A stretch of DNA of 64,000 nt from NCBI RefSeq assembly GCF_036174265.1, contig NZ_CP108055.1, positions 4,960,001-5,024,000 of the forward strand, written 5' to 3'. The stretch comes from Streptomyces sp. NBC_00285. GTDB lineage: Bacteria; Actinomycetota; Actinomycetes; Streptomycetales; Streptomycetaceae. The notes under the pieces are model-generated. The model saw nothing but the letters and a program-made list of their open reading frames with translations, had not been told where the DNA came from and did no database searches. This document shows, piece by piece, positions 33,718-42,142 of this stretch (within the stretch, counting starts at the first letter, position 1; each line of letters opens with the position of its first letter). The translations under genes and the position numbers were made by a program.

Positions 33718-33872
33718 CTCATCTTCCTCACGACGCACTTCGCCGTGAGACGGATTTGGCACCTTCCCTAATCGGGAGCCTCGCTGCGACGATCATGAGC
33801 GATCGCTACGAGAACCGACTGGAGGGTTGCCGGGGCTTCATCGGGCCGTATCCCTCTGCCCCTCTGGATGAG
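33718..33872 (-). promoter_or_regulatory. SAM-I (S-box) riboswitch upstream of the thrC-like gene
   Basis: Minus strand: P1 arms CTCATC (5', 33867-33872) and GATGAG (3', 33718-33723); in between the conserved S-box blocks CAGAGGG, GGCCCGATGAAGCCCCGGC, AACC, and GGTGCCAAATCCGTC in the right order. The 3' side of P1 runs into GAGGAAAGGG, the probable ribosome site, 10 bp from the ATG at 33700, so SAM binding would hide it (translational off switch, inference). High SAM turning this operon off suits methionine synthesis. Confidence 0.85.
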
Positions 33873-34037
33873 CGGTATGAAGTTGTGAACGGCGGGCCAT
33901 CCCGGACATGCGATGGTCATCCGCGTTGTTCAAGACTGTAACCGACGACCTGGACAGTTGAGTGGGTCGTCCGAACCGCGAGATGACTACCATCCATCAG
34001 CCGCTACCGCGGCAGGCACGCAGAGGAGCCGCGCACT

Positions 34038-34982
34038 GTGCTGAACGAAGTCGAGCGCTGGCTGGCCACCCGTTCCTGGTCCGTGACCGATCGCCCGCTC
34101 CACAGGATCATGGCGGCGAAACGGGGCACGGGCCGCACTGTCAGCGTCGTCCTGCCCGCGCTCAACGAGGAGGAGACGGTCGGTGACATCGTCTCCGTGA
34201 TCCGTCACGACCTCATGCAGCAGGTTCCGCTGGTCGACGAGATCGTCGTCGTCGACTCGGGATCGACCGACCGTACGTCCGAGGTGGCCGCCGCGGCCGG
34301 CGCGCGGGTCGTCCACCGTGACGACATCCTCCCGCGCATCCCGGCCGTGCCCGGCAAGGGCGAGGTCCTGTGGCGCTCCCTCCTCGCCACCAGCGGGGAC
34401 ATCGTCTGCTTCATCGACGCCGACCTGAAGGAGTTCTCCTCGGACTTCGTCTCCGGCATCGTCGGCCCGCTGCTCACCGACCCCGAGGTCGACCTGGTCA
34501 AGGGCATGTACGACCGCCCCCTGGGTGGCGCCGCCGGACAGGGCGGCCGGGTCACCGAGCTCATGGCGCGCCCGCTGCTGAACATGCACTGGCCGCAGCT
34601 GGCCGGTTTCGTACAGCCGCTGGGCGGCGAGTACGCGGCCCGCCGAAGCCTGCTGGAACAGCTCCCGTTCCCCGTCGGCTACGGCGTCGAGCTCGGCATG
34701 CTGGTGGACTCCCTGCACCTGGTGGGCCTGGACGCCCTCGCCCAGGTCGACGTGGGCGTCCGCAAGCACCGCCACCAGGACGGCCAGGCCCTGGGCCGGA
34801 TGTCCGCCGCGATCTACCGCACCGCCCAGCTCCGGCTGGCCCGCGGCCATATGATCCGGCCCTCCCTCACCCAGTTCGAGCGGGGCCGGGACGGCTTCGA
34901 ACCGCGCACGTACTCCGTGGACACGGAGGAACGGCCGCCGATGGTGGAGATCGCGGAGTACGCGAAGCGGAAGGTCGCGTGA
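34038..34982 (+). CDS. gpgS: Glucosyl-3-phosphoglycerate synthase
   Basis: 314 aa GT81-type glycosyltransferase that joins glucose from an NDP-glucose to 3-phosphoglycerate, first step to glucosylglycerate (and methylglucose polysaccharides in mycobacteria). Seen: VSVVLPALNEEETVGDIVSVI, IVVVDSGSTDRTSEVA, GKGEVLWRSLLATSGDIVCFIDADLKEF (metal-binding DAD), GGRVTELMARPLLNMHWPQL, QPLGGEYAARRSLLEQLPFPVGYGVELGMLVD, VGVRKHRHQDGQALGRM. GTG 34038 with GGAG upstream. It stands 83 bp ahead of otsA, a compatible-solute pairing. Confidence 0.9.
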   Translation: MLNEVERWLATRSWSVTDRPLHRIMAAKRGTGRTVSVVLPALNEEETVGDIVSVIRHDLMQQVPLVDEIVVVDSGSTDRTSEVAAAAGARVVHRDDILPRIPAVPGKGEVLWRSLLATSGDIVCFIDADLKEFSSDFVSGIVGPLLTDPEVDLVKGMYDRPLGGAAGQGGRVTELMARPLLNMHWPQLAGFVQPLGGEYAARRSLLEQLPFPVGYGVELGMLVDSLHLVGLDALAQVDVGVRKHRHQDGQALGRMSAAIYRTAQLRLARGHMIRPSLTQFERGRDGFEPRTYSVDTEERPPMVEIAEYAKRKVA

Positions 34983-35065
34983 CCCGAGGACGCGTTCCGT
35001 ATACGGCTCCCCACTGAGCGCAACCGTACGTTTGAGCGGTTCCGGACCAGGCTAGGTTGAGGCGT

Positions 35066-36466
35066 ATGGCTTCCACGCACGGCGCTGCTCACCAGGTGCT
35101 GGTCGCGTCCAATCGCGGCCCGGTCTCATACGAAGTGGGCGAGGACGGCTCGCTGAACGCCAAGCGGGGCGGCGGCGGACTCGTCTCCGGTCTGTCGGCG
35201 ATCGGGCCGGACGCGGGCGCCCTGTGGGTGTGCTCGGCACTGTCCGACGGCGACCGCGAGGCGGTACGGCAGGGGGTCGGCGAGGACGGTGTCCGGATGC
35301 TCGCGATCCCGGCCGACGTGCACGCCGACGCGTACAACGGCATCGCGAACTCGGTGCTGTGGTTCGTCCACCACCTCCTCTACCAGACCCCGCTGGAGCC
35401 GGTCTTCGACGCGGAGTTCCGGCGGCAGTGGGCGTCGTACGAGACGTACAACCGCGCCTTCGCCGAGGCGCTCGCCGAGGAGGCGGCGCAGGGCGCGGCG
35501 GTCCTGGTGCAGGACTACCACCTGTGCCTGGTGCCGGGGATGCTGCGGGAGCTGCGCCCCGACCTGCGCATCGCCCACTTCTCGCACACGCCGTGGGCGC
35601 CGGTGGACTACTTCCGGATGCTGCCGGACGACATCGCGTCCCAGCTGCTGCGGGGCATGCTGGGCGCCGACCGGCTCGGCTTCCTCACCGGCCGCTGGGC
35701 GGACGCCTTCACGGCCTGCAGTACGGAGTTCGTGGGCGGACTCGGGGAAACCCGGATCGGGGTGCACGGCCTGGGCGCGGACGCGGACTTCCTGCGCGAG
35801 CGGTCGCACGAGCGGGACGTGAACGACCGGATGGCGGCGCTGCGCGAGGAGATCGGCGAGGGCCGCAGGACGATCGTGCGGGTGGACCGGACCGAGCTGT
35901 CGAAGAACATCGTGCGGGGACTGCTCGCCTACCGGCGGCTGCTGGAGTCACGGCCCGAGTGGTGCGAGCGGGTCGTGCATGTGGCGTTCGCGTATCCGTC
36001 GCGGCAGGACCTGTCGGTGTACCGGGACTACACGGCTGAGGTGCAGCGGCTGGCGGACGAGATCAACGACGCTTTCGGCACGGCCGGTTGGACCCCGGTC
36101 GTGCTGCACGTCAAGGACGACTTCGCACGTTCCCTCGCCGCGTACCGGCTGGCCGACGTGGCACTGGTCAATCCGATCCGGGACGGCATGAACCTGGTCG
36201 CGAAGGAGATGCCGGTGGTCTCCGACGAGGGGTGCGCGCTGGTGCTGTCGCGGGAGGCGGGGGCGTACGAGGAACTGGGCGACGACGCGATCGTGGTCAA
36301 CCCCTACGACGTGGAACAGACGGCGACGGCACTGCACGAGGCCCTGACGATGCCCGCGGGCGAGCGGGCCGAACGCGCGAAGAGGCTGGCCGCGGCGGCG
36401 ACGGCACTGCCGCCGGCGCAGTGGTTCCTGGACCAGTTGAACGCGCTGAACGCTCTGGACGGATGA
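35066..36466 (+). CDS. otsA: Trehalose-6-phosphate synthase
   Basis: 466 aa GT20 enzyme: UDP- or GDP-glucose plus glucose 6-phosphate to trehalose 6-phosphate. Seen: VLVASNRGPVSY (N16 R17), RGGGGLVSGL, VQDYHLCLVPGML (the HxxL of DYHL), FSHTPWAPVDYFRMLP, VDRTELSKNIVRGLLAY (R/K phosphate site), YPSRQDLSVYRDY, LVNPIRDGMNLVAKEM and GCALVLSREAGAYEELGDDAIVVNPYD. Length fits OtsA. ATG 35066 with GAGG in front (a TTG at 35057 is less likely). Stop overlaps otsB by 4 bp. Confidence 0.93.
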   Translation: MASTHGAAHQVLVASNRGPVSYEVGEDGSLNAKRGGGGLVSGLSAIGPDAGALWVCSALSDGDREAVRQGVGEDGVRMLAIPADVHADAYNGIANSVLWFVHHLLYQTPLEPVFDAEFRRQWASYETYNRAFAEALAEEAAQGAAVLVQDYHLCLVPGMLRELRPDLRIAHFSHTPWAPVDYFRMLPDDIASQLLRGMLGADRLGFLTGRWADAFTACSTEFVGGLGETRIGVHGLGADADFLRERSHERDVNDRMAALREEIGEGRRTIVRVDRTELSKNIVRGLLAYRRLLESRPEWCERVVHVAFAYPSRQDLSVYRDYTAEVQRLADEINDAFGTAGWTPVVLHVKDDFARSLAAYRLADVALVNPIRDGMNLVAKEMPVVSDEGCALVLSREAGAYEELGDDAIVVNPYDVEQTATALHEALTMPAGERAERAKRLAAAATALPPAQWFLDQLNALNALDG

Positions 36467-37314
36467 GTATGAGCCTGCCGACGCCCAGCACCGCTGCCGG
36501 CCGGGACGGCCTCCGGGCCCTTCTCGCGGACCCCGAAAGGGCGGTGATCGGCCTCGACTTCGACGGGACGCTCGCGCCGATCGTCTCCGACCCTGAGCAG
36601 GCGCGGGCACACCCGGAGGCGGTCTCGGTCCTTGCTTCCCTGGCCCCGAAGGTGGCGTCCGTCGCGGTCGTCACCGGCCGCCCGGCCGAGGTCGCGGTCC
36701 GTTACGGCGGCTTCGCGGACGTCCCCGGGCTGGAGCACCTGACCGTGCTCGGCCACTACGGCGCGGAGCGCTGGGACGCGGCGACGGGCAAGGTCACGGC
36801 CCCGGAACCGCACCCGGGCGTGGCCGCGGTCCGCGCCGGGCTGCCGGCCCTCCTCGACGGCACGGGCGCGTGGATCGAGGAGAAGGGCGGCCGGGCGGTG
36901 GCCGTCCACACCCGCCGGGCCCCGGACCCCCAGGCCACCTTCGACGCCCTCCGCGCCCCGCTCACGGCCCTGGCCACCGAACACGGCCTGATCGTCGAGC
37001 CGGGCCGCCTGGTCCTGGAACTCCGTCCCCCCGGCATGGACAAGGGGGTGGCACTCCTGACCCACGTCCGCGACCTGTCCGCCACGTCCGTCCTCTACGC
37101 CGGCGACGACCTGGGCGATCTCCCGGCCTTCACCGCGGTGGACGACCTCCGCGCGACCGGCACCCCGGGCCTCCTGGTCTGCAGCGGCAGCGACGAGGTG
37201 ACGGAACTGAGGAAACGGGCGGACCTGGTGGTGGACGGCCCGGGGGGCGTGGTGGCCCTGCTGAGCACCCTCTTCGGCCCCTCCGGCGGCAGATCCAGCC
37301 CCTCCGGCGTTTGA
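36463..37314 (+). CDS. otsB: Trehalose-6-phosphate phosphatase
   Basis: 283 aa HAD-superfamily phosphatase. Motif I GLDFDGTLAPIVSDP (D32, D34), motif II VVTGRP, GHYGAERWD, VHTRRAP, LELRPPGMDKG (substrate), and motif IV YAGDDLGDLPAFTAV. ATG at 36463 overlaps the otsA stop (ATGA), so both are coupled in one operon making trehalose. The last residues (SSPSGV) are encoded by a dispersed repeat that also carries the stop codon and following hairpin, so this C-terminus was probably acquired with the repeat. Confidence 0.92.
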   Translation: MSMSLPTPSTAAGRDGLRALLADPERAVIGLDFDGTLAPIVSDPEQARAHPEAVSVLASLAPKVASVAVVTGRPAEVAVRYGGFADVPGLEHLTVLGHYGAERWDAATGKVTAPEPHPGVAAVRAGLPALLDGTGAWIEEKGGRAVAVHTRRAPDPQATFDALRAPLTALATEHGLIVEPGRLVLELRPPGMDKGVALLTHVRDLSATSVLYAGDDLGDLPAFTAVDDLRATGTPGLLVCSGSDEVTELRKRADLVVDGPGGVVALLSTLFGPSGGRSSPSGV

Positions 37315-37346
37315 GGAGCGGGGGTCCAGGGGGCAGAGCCCCCTGG
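37301..37346. terminator. Dispersed repeat and hairpin at the otsB 3' end
   Basis: CCTCCGGCGTTTGAGGAGCG (a word common at gene ends in Streptomyces, recalled) covers the otsB stop, then a perfect hairpin CCAGGGGGC-AGA-GCCCCCTGG (37326-37346). It separates otsB from the convergent DUF3263 gene and can stop transcription from both sides. Confidence 0.7.
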
Positions 37347-37349
37347 CAC

Positions 37350-37583
37350 CTACCGCTCCGACCGCCGAGCGTCCCGCACTCTCCGCAGCCGGTTCACCGT
37401 CACCGGATCGAAGGCCAGGGCCCGCGCGTCGTCCAGCAGCGCGTTCAGCAGTTGGTAGTAGCGAACCGGCGCCAGCCCCAGTTCCTCCCGGATCGCCCGC
37501 TCCTTCGCACCGGGCCCCGCGAAGCCACGACGCTCCAGCGCGAGAACGTCCCGCTCCCTACGGCCCAGCTCCGGATGCTCCAT
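37350..37583 (-). CDS. DUF3263 domain protein
   Basis: 77 aa. MEHPELGRRERDVLALERRGFAGPGAKERAIREELGLAPVRYYQLLNALLDDARALAFDPVTVNRLRR shows the DUF3263 pattern: an HTH-like helical bundle with RYYQLLN. Resembles the recognition part of sigma/HTH proteins but function is unknown. ATG 37583 (an upstream TTG/ATG in frame would add 8 residues without the family pattern). Convergent with otsB. Confidence 0.85.
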   Translation of the reverse strand: MEHPELGRRERDVLALERRGFAGPGAKERAIREELGLAPVRYYQLLNALLDDARALAFDPVTVNRLRRVRDARRSER

Positions 37584-37616
37584 GCCCAAAACCGTAGCTC
37601 CCGCCACTGACAGCGA

Positions 37617-38918
37617 CTACTCCGCGTTCTGCGCGGTCAGCTGCAGCGCGCGCAGCACCTCGGCGGGGCTCCCGTCCGGGCTCACCGCGGACCCGATCCG
37701 CTTCTTGACGGCCGCGCTGACCGAGGCCCAGGACGTCTTCCCGACGGGAGGCAGTTCGGAGTCGGGCAGGGCGTCGAGGAAGGGCTTGAGGTCGGCGTCC
37801 CGGGGGTTCCCGCTCATGGTCGAGGACGCGGAGTTGGTGACCGGCAGCAGGTCGTACTCCCGCGAGAAGGCGAGCACGTTCTTCTCGCTGTAGACGAAGT
37901 CGAGGAAGTCACCGACCTGTTCGGCGTGCCCGTTCTTCTTGAACGCCATCATCCAGTCGGCCACGCCCATGGAGTTCTTGGTCCGTCCGTCGACGCCCGG
38001 CATCGGCACCATCCCGAACTTCACGCCCTTCGCGGCGGCGATCTTCATCAGCGCGGGATGTCCGTCGAGCATCCCGACGTCCCCGGCGGCGAACGCCGAG
38101 AACGCCGCGGCCCGGTTCAGGTTCTCGGGCGCGACCGGCCCGGTCAGCCCCTTGCCGACGAGGTCGTCCTTGAGCCAGGTCAGCGTCGCGAGGTTCTCGT
38201 CGGAGTCGATGCCGTACGTCCCGACGGAGTTGACGTATCCGCCGCCTCCGCTCAGCAGCCACTGCATGGTCTCGGCCTGTGCCTCCTCCGGCCCGAGGGG
38301 CAGCGCGTACGGGAATTTCACGCCGTCGGCCTTCAGCGTCCGCGCGTCGGCGGCGAGCTGCTTCCACGTCTTCGGCGGAGTGAGCCCGGCGTCGGCGAAG
38401 AGGGTCTTGTTGTAGAAGAGCAGCCGGGTGGAGGCGGCGAACGGCATCCCGTACTGGATCCCGTTGATCTGCCCCGCGGAGCCGAGCTGCCCGGCGAAGT
38501 CGGCCTGTTCGCGGATCCCGATCAGGTCGTCGGCCTTGTACAGCAGCTTCTTGTCGGCGTAGTCGGCGTACGCGCCGATCTGCGCCATGTCGGGCGCCTT
38601 CCCGGCGTCGACCTGCTCCCTGACCTTGCGGTCGACGTCGGTCCAGGAGTACACGCTGACGTCGATCTTCACGCCGTCGTGCTTGGCCTCGTACTGCTTG
38701 ACGAGCTCGTCCCAGTACTTCTGGGAGCTGTCGGCCGGGCCGTCGCCGTAGTCGGCGGCGACCAGTCTCAGCGTCACCTCGTCCGACCCGCCGCCCAGTC
38801 CGCAGCCACCCAGTACCGCTGTCATGCCCAGTGCGGACACCGCCGCGATCGTTTCCGTCCTACGCCGCCGCACCGACAACCGCCCCACACTCACGTTCGA
38901 AAGCTTTCGAAAAGTCAT
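37617..38918 (-). CDS. Sugar ABC transporter substrate-binding lipoprotein
   Basis: 433 aa extracellular solute-binding protein family 1. Lipobox LGGC with C39 after a basic N-region and hydrophobic stretch. Mature part: VTLRLVAADYGDGP, YWDELVKQYEAKHDGVKIDVSVYSWTDVDRKVREQV, APDMAQIGAYADYA, GIQYGMPFAASTRLLFYNKTLFADAGLTPPKTWKQL, AFSAFAAGDVGMLDGHPAL, GVADWMMAFKKN. Likely binds an amino sugar or oligosaccharide, since it is divergent from nagK with a DasR box between. No permease genes adjoin; MsiK (62.5 kb) could energise its transporter. ATG 38918 has GGAG 6 bp upstream. Confidence 0.88.
   Translation of the reverse strand: MTFRKLSNVSVGRLSVRRRRTETIAAVSALGMTAVLGGCGLGGGSDEVTLRLVAADYGDGPADSSQKYWDELVKQYEAKHDGVKIDVSVYSWTDVDRKVREQVDAGKAPDMAQIGAYADYADKKLLYKADDLIGIREQADFAGQLGSAGQINGIQYGMPFAASTRLLFYNKTLFADAGLTPPKTWKQLAADARTLKADGVKFPYALPLGPEEAQAETMQWLLSGGGGYVNSVGTYGIDSDENLATLTWLKDDLVGKGLTGPVAPENLNRAAAFSAFAAGDVGMLDGHPALMKIAAAKGVKFGMVPMPGVDGRTKNSMGVADWMMAFKKNGHAEQVGDFLDFVYSEKNVLAFSREYDLLPVTNSASSTMSGNPRDADLKPFLDALPDSELPPVGKTSWASVSAAVKKRIGSAVSPDGSPAEVLRALQLTAQNAE
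38896..38911. promoter_or_regulatory. 16-bp palindrome in the 5' coding part of the binding-protein gene
   Basis: TTCGAAAGCTTTCGAA, perfectly symmetrical, over codons 3-8 of the lipoprotein gene. Its symmetry is like LacI-family operators (central CG/GC step with CGAAAG arms). It may be a second regulatory site beside the DasR box. Confidence 0.45.
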
Positions 38919-38950
38919 ACATATCTCCACCCTCAGGTCTACACCACGTG

Positions 38951-38966
38951 AGTGGACTAGACCTCT
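38951..38966. promoter_or_regulatory. DasR-responsive element (dre) between the binding-protein gene and nagK
   Basis: AGTGGACTAGACCTCT agrees with the dre consensus AGTGGTCTAGACCACT at 14 of 16 positions. It lies in the 75-bp divergent region, 28 bp upstream of the nagK start, placed to control both genes. DasR is the GlcNAc-responsive GntR regulator of streptomycetes. Confidence 0.8.
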
Positions 38967-38993
38967 TGCGGGTCGACGGGTCACACTGTCCCC

Positions 38994-39938
38994 GTGAGAC
39001 ATGTCATCGCCCTCGACGTGGGCGGCACCGGGATGAAAGCGGCCCTGATCGGCGCGGACGGTGCACTGCTGCACCAGGCCCGCCGCGCGACCGGCCGTGA
39101 GCGCGGACCGGACGCCGTCGTCGAGGGCATCCTCGGCTTCGCCGCCGAGCTGCGCGCGTACGGCGCCGAGCACCTCGGTGCTCCGGCCCTCGCGGCCGGC
39201 GTCGCCGTCCCCGGCATCGTCGACGAGGAACAGGGCATCGCGGTCTACTCCGCCAACCTGGGCTGGCGGGACCTCCCGCTGCGCGCCCGGCTCGCCGACC
39301 GCCTCGGCGGCGTCCCCGTCGCCCTCGGCCACGACGTCCGCACCGGCGGCCTCGCGGAGGGCCGCATCGGCGCGGGCCGGGGCGCCGACCGCTTCCTCTT
39401 CGTCCCCCTGGGCACCGGCATCGCGGGCGCCATCGGCATCGCCGGCCGGGTCGAGGCGGGCGCCCACGGTTTCGCGGGCGAGATCGGCCACATCGTCGTA
39501 CGCCCGGACGGCCTGCCCTGCCCGTGCGGGCAGCGGGGCTGCCTGGAGCGGTACGCGTCCGCGGCGGCCGTGTCGCAGGCGTGGGCCTCGGCCACCGGGA
39601 CCCCGGAGGCGGACGCGGCGGACTGCGCGAAGGCAGTGGAGGCCGAGGACCCGAAGGCCCTGGAGGTCTGGCACACCGCCGTGGCCGCCCTGGCGGACGG
39701 ACTGGTCACCGCCCTCACCCTCCTGGACCCCCGCACCCTGATCATCGGCGGCGGCCTCGCGGAGGCGGGGGAAACCCTGTTCACACCACTGCGGGAGGCG
39801 GTCCGCCGAAGGATCACCTTCCAGAAGCCGCCGACGATCGTCCCCGCGGCCCTGGGTGACACGGCGGGCTGCCTCGGTGCCGGCCTCCTGGCTTGGGATC
39901 TCCTCGACAAGACCGACGGTTCGGAGGCAACTCGCTGA
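38994..39938 (+). CDS. nagK: ROK-family kinase, probable N-acetylglucosamine kinase
   Basis: 314 aa. ROK features: ALDVGGTGMKAALIGADG (ATP phosphate loop, D8), VAVPGIVDEEQGIAVYSANLGWRD, GHDVRTGGLAEGRIGAGRG (catalytic D), VPLGTGIAGAI, HGFAGEIGHIVVRPDG and the zinc motif CPCGQRGCLERYASA (C176, C178, C183). Adjacent nagA (1-bp overlap TGATG) and the dre box indicate phosphorylation of GlcNAc; glucokinase activity cannot be excluded. GTG 38994. Confidence 0.85.
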   Translation: MRHVIALDVGGTGMKAALIGADGALLHQARRATGRERGPDAVVEGILGFAAELRAYGAEHLGAPALAAGVAVPGIVDEEQGIAVYSANLGWRDLPLRARLADRLGGVPVALGHDVRTGGLAEGRIGAGRGADRFLFVPLGTGIAGAIGIAGRVEAGAHGFAGEIGHIVVRPDGLPCPCGQRGCLERYASAAAVSQAWASATGTPEADAADCAKAVEAEDPKALEVWHTAVAALADGLVTALTLLDPRTLIIGGGLAEAGETLFTPLREAVRRRITFQKPPTIVPAALGDTAGCLGAGLLAWDLLDKTDGSEATR

Positions 39939-41128
39939 TGGCAGCCCACTCAGGGACGCGGGACAGTGCTGAATCCGCGGCCACCGGAACCCCCCTGGTG
40001 CTCTCCGGCGCCAACGTGGTCCTGCCCACAGGAACCGTCCAAGACGGCCAGGTCGTCGTCGAGGGCACCCGCATCACCGCCACCGCCCCCGAGAACGCCC
40101 AGGTCATCGACGTCACCGGACACTGGCTGGTCCCGGGCTTCGTGGACCTCCACAACCACGGCGGCGGCGGAGCCTCGTTCACGTCAGGCACCCCCGAAGA
40201 GATCCTCAAGGGAATCCGCACCCACCGCCTCCACGGCACCACCACCCTCGTCGCCTCCACCGTCACCGGCGACATGGACTTCCTCGCCCAGCGGGCCGGT
40301 CTGCTCAGCGAGCTCGCCGAACAGGGCGACGTCGCCGGCGTCCACTTCGAGGGCCCGTTCATCTCCCCCTGCCGCAAGGGCGCGCACGCGGAGGCGCTGC
40401 TGCGCGACCCCGACCCGGCGGAGGTCCGCAAGCTGCTCGACGCGGCGCGCGGACAGGCCAGGATGGTCACGCTCGCCACCGAACTCCCCGGCGGCATCGA
40501 CTCCGTACGGCTCCTCGCCGAACACGGAGTCATCGCCGCGATCGGGCACACGGACGCGACGTACGAGCAGACGGTGGAGGCCATCGACGCGGGCGCCACC
40601 GTGGCCACCCATCTCTTCAACGCGATGCCGCCCCTCGGCCACCGCGCCCCCGGCCCCATCGCCGCCCTCCTGGAGGACGAGCGGATCACGGTCGAGCTCA
40701 TCAACGACGGCACACATCTGCACCCGGCCGCCCTCCAGTTGGCGTTCCACCGCGCCCGGGCGCAGCGTGTGGCGTTCATCACGGACGCGATGGACGCGGC
40801 CGGATTCGGCGACGGGCGTTACATGCTCGGCCCGCTGGAGGTCGAGGTCAGCGAAGGCGTCGCCCGGCTGGTCGAGGGCGGCTCGATCGCGGGCTCCACG
40901 CTCACCCTGGACCGCGCCTTCAAACGGGCGGTGACGATCGACCGGCTCCCGGTGGAGGACGTCGTCGCCTCGATCTCCGCCAACCCGGCCCGGCTGCTCG
41001 GCATGGCCGACCGCATCGGCTCGGTGGAGCCCGGCAAGGACGCCGACCTGGTCCTCCTCGACCATCGTTTCGACCTCAAGGGCGTCATGCGCCGGGGTGA
41101 ATGGGTGGTCGGTCCGCAACTGGGCTGA
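39938..41128 (+). CDS. nagA: N-acetylglucosamine-6-phosphate deacetylase
   Basis: 396 aa amidohydrolase removing acetate from GlcNAc 6-phosphate. Seen: VDLHNHGGGGASF (H72, H74), VHFEGPFISPCRKGAH (metal Glu), VIAAIGHTDATYEQT, ATHLFNAMPPLGHRAPG, VELINDGTHLHP, AFITDAMDAAGFGDG (catalytic Asp), SIAGSTLTLDRAFKRAV and NPARLLGMADRIGSVEPGKDADLVLLD. ATG 39938 overlaps the nagK stop by one base; coupled. An N-terminal extension of about 18 residues is low in similarity, so an internal start is possible. Confidence 0.93.
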   Translation: MAAHSGTRDSAESAATGTPLVLSGANVVLPTGTVQDGQVVVEGTRITATAPENAQVIDVTGHWLVPGFVDLHNHGGGGASFTSGTPEEILKGIRTHRLHGTTTLVASTVTGDMDFLAQRAGLLSELAEQGDVAGVHFEGPFISPCRKGAHAEALLRDPDPAEVRKLLDAARGQARMVTLATELPGGIDSVRLLAEHGVIAAIGHTDATYEQTVEAIDAGATVATHLFNAMPPLGHRAPGPIAALLEDERITVELINDGTHLHPAALQLAFHRARAQRVAFITDAMDAAGFGDGRYMLGPLEVEVSEGVARLVEGGSIAGSTLTLDRAFKRAVTIDRLPVEDVVASISANPARLLGMADRIGSVEPGKDADLVLLDHRFDLKGVMRRGEWVVGPQLG

Positions 41129-41205
41129 TGTGTCCCGCTGTTGGGGGCGGCGGTGTCCTGGGACACTGAAGGGGCTCATTCCGTTTCCGGGGGAGGTCGG
41201 CCCAG

Positions 41206-42135
41206 GTGATCCTCACGGTCACACTGAACACCGCTCTCGACATCACCTACCGGGTACCGGCGTTGCGGCCGCACTCCAGCCACCGGGTCACCGAGGTCAC
41301 CGAACGCCCGGGCGGCAAGGGGCTGAACGTGGCCCGGGTCCTCGCGGCACTCGGCCACGAGGTCACGGTCACCGGCTTCACGGGCGGCGCGACGGGCCGC
41401 ATCGTCCAGGAGCAACTCGCCGCCGTACCGGGCCTGGTGGACGCGCTCGTCCCGGTCGCCGGCCCGACCCGGCGCACGATCGCCGTGGTGGACGAACGCT
41501 CCGGCGACACCACCCAGCTCAACGAGGCGGGCCCGACGGTGACGCCGTCCGAGTGGACGGTGTTCCAGCAGGCGTACGACGATCTCGTCCCGTCCGTCAC
41601 GGCGGTGGCCCTGTGCGGGAGTCTGCCGCCGGGGGTGCCGGTGGGGGCGTACGCGGTCCTGATCCGCACGGCGAAGGCGGCCGGGGTCCCGGTGCTGCTG
41701 GACACCAGCGGGGAGGCACTGCGCCGCGGGGTCGCCGCCCGCCCCGACATCGTCAAGCCGAACGCCGACGAACTGGCCGAACTGACCGGCTCCCACGAGC
41801 CGTTGCGCGCGACCCAGGACGTCCGCCGCCGGGGCGCCCAGTCCGTGATCGCATCCCTGGGCAAGGAGGGCCTCCTCGCCACGACCCCGGAGGGCCGCTG
41901 GCGCGCCGCTCCCCCGACCCCGGTCCAGGGCAATCCGACGGGCGCCGGCGACTCGGCGGTGGCGGGCCTGCTGTCGGGTCTGGCGGAGCAGCTGCCCTGG
42001 CCGGACCGGCTGTGCCGGGCGGTCGCCCTGTCCGCCGCGACCGTACTGGCCCCGGTGGCGGGCGAGTTCGACCGCGCGGCCTACGAGGAACTGCTGGGAC
42101 GGGTCACGGTGACGAGGGAGGCCGACGCGGCCTGA
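41206..42135 (+). CDS. 1-phosphofructokinase / PfkB-family hexose-phosphate kinase
   Basis: 309 aa. VTLNTALDITYRVPAL, ERPGGKGLNVARVLAALGHEVTVTGFTGG (PfkB signature 1), TQLNEAGPTV, LCGSLPPGVPVGAYAVL, VKPNADELAEL and GNPTGAGDSAVAGLL (signature 2, catalytic D249). Closest by motif to fructose-1-phosphate or tagatose-6-phosphate kinases. GTG 41206. It follows nagA by 77 bp and may work on sugar phosphates derived from the same regulon; no PTS gene is adjacent. Confidence 0.85.
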   Translation: MILTVTLNTALDITYRVPALRPHSSHRVTEVTERPGGKGLNVARVLAALGHEVTVTGFTGGATGRIVQEQLAAVPGLVDALVPVAGPTRRTIAVVDERSGDTTQLNEAGPTVTPSEWTVFQQAYDDLVPSVTAVALCGSLPPGVPVGAYAVLIRTAKAAGVPVLLDTSGEALRRGVAARPDIVKPNADELAELTGSHEPLRATQDVRRRGAQSVIASLGKEGLLATTPEGRWRAAPPTPVQGNPTGAGDSAVAGLLSGLAEQLPWPDRLCRAVALSAATVLAPVAGEFDRAAYEELLGRVTVTREADAA

Positions 42136-42142
42136 CCGTCGC

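Noticed and set aside
35053..35065. TAGGTT seven bases before the otsA ATG as a leaderless promoter
   Set aside because: The ATG has GAGG directly in front and the only -35 candidate (TTGAGC) has a 15-bp spacer, so the evidence is too weak.
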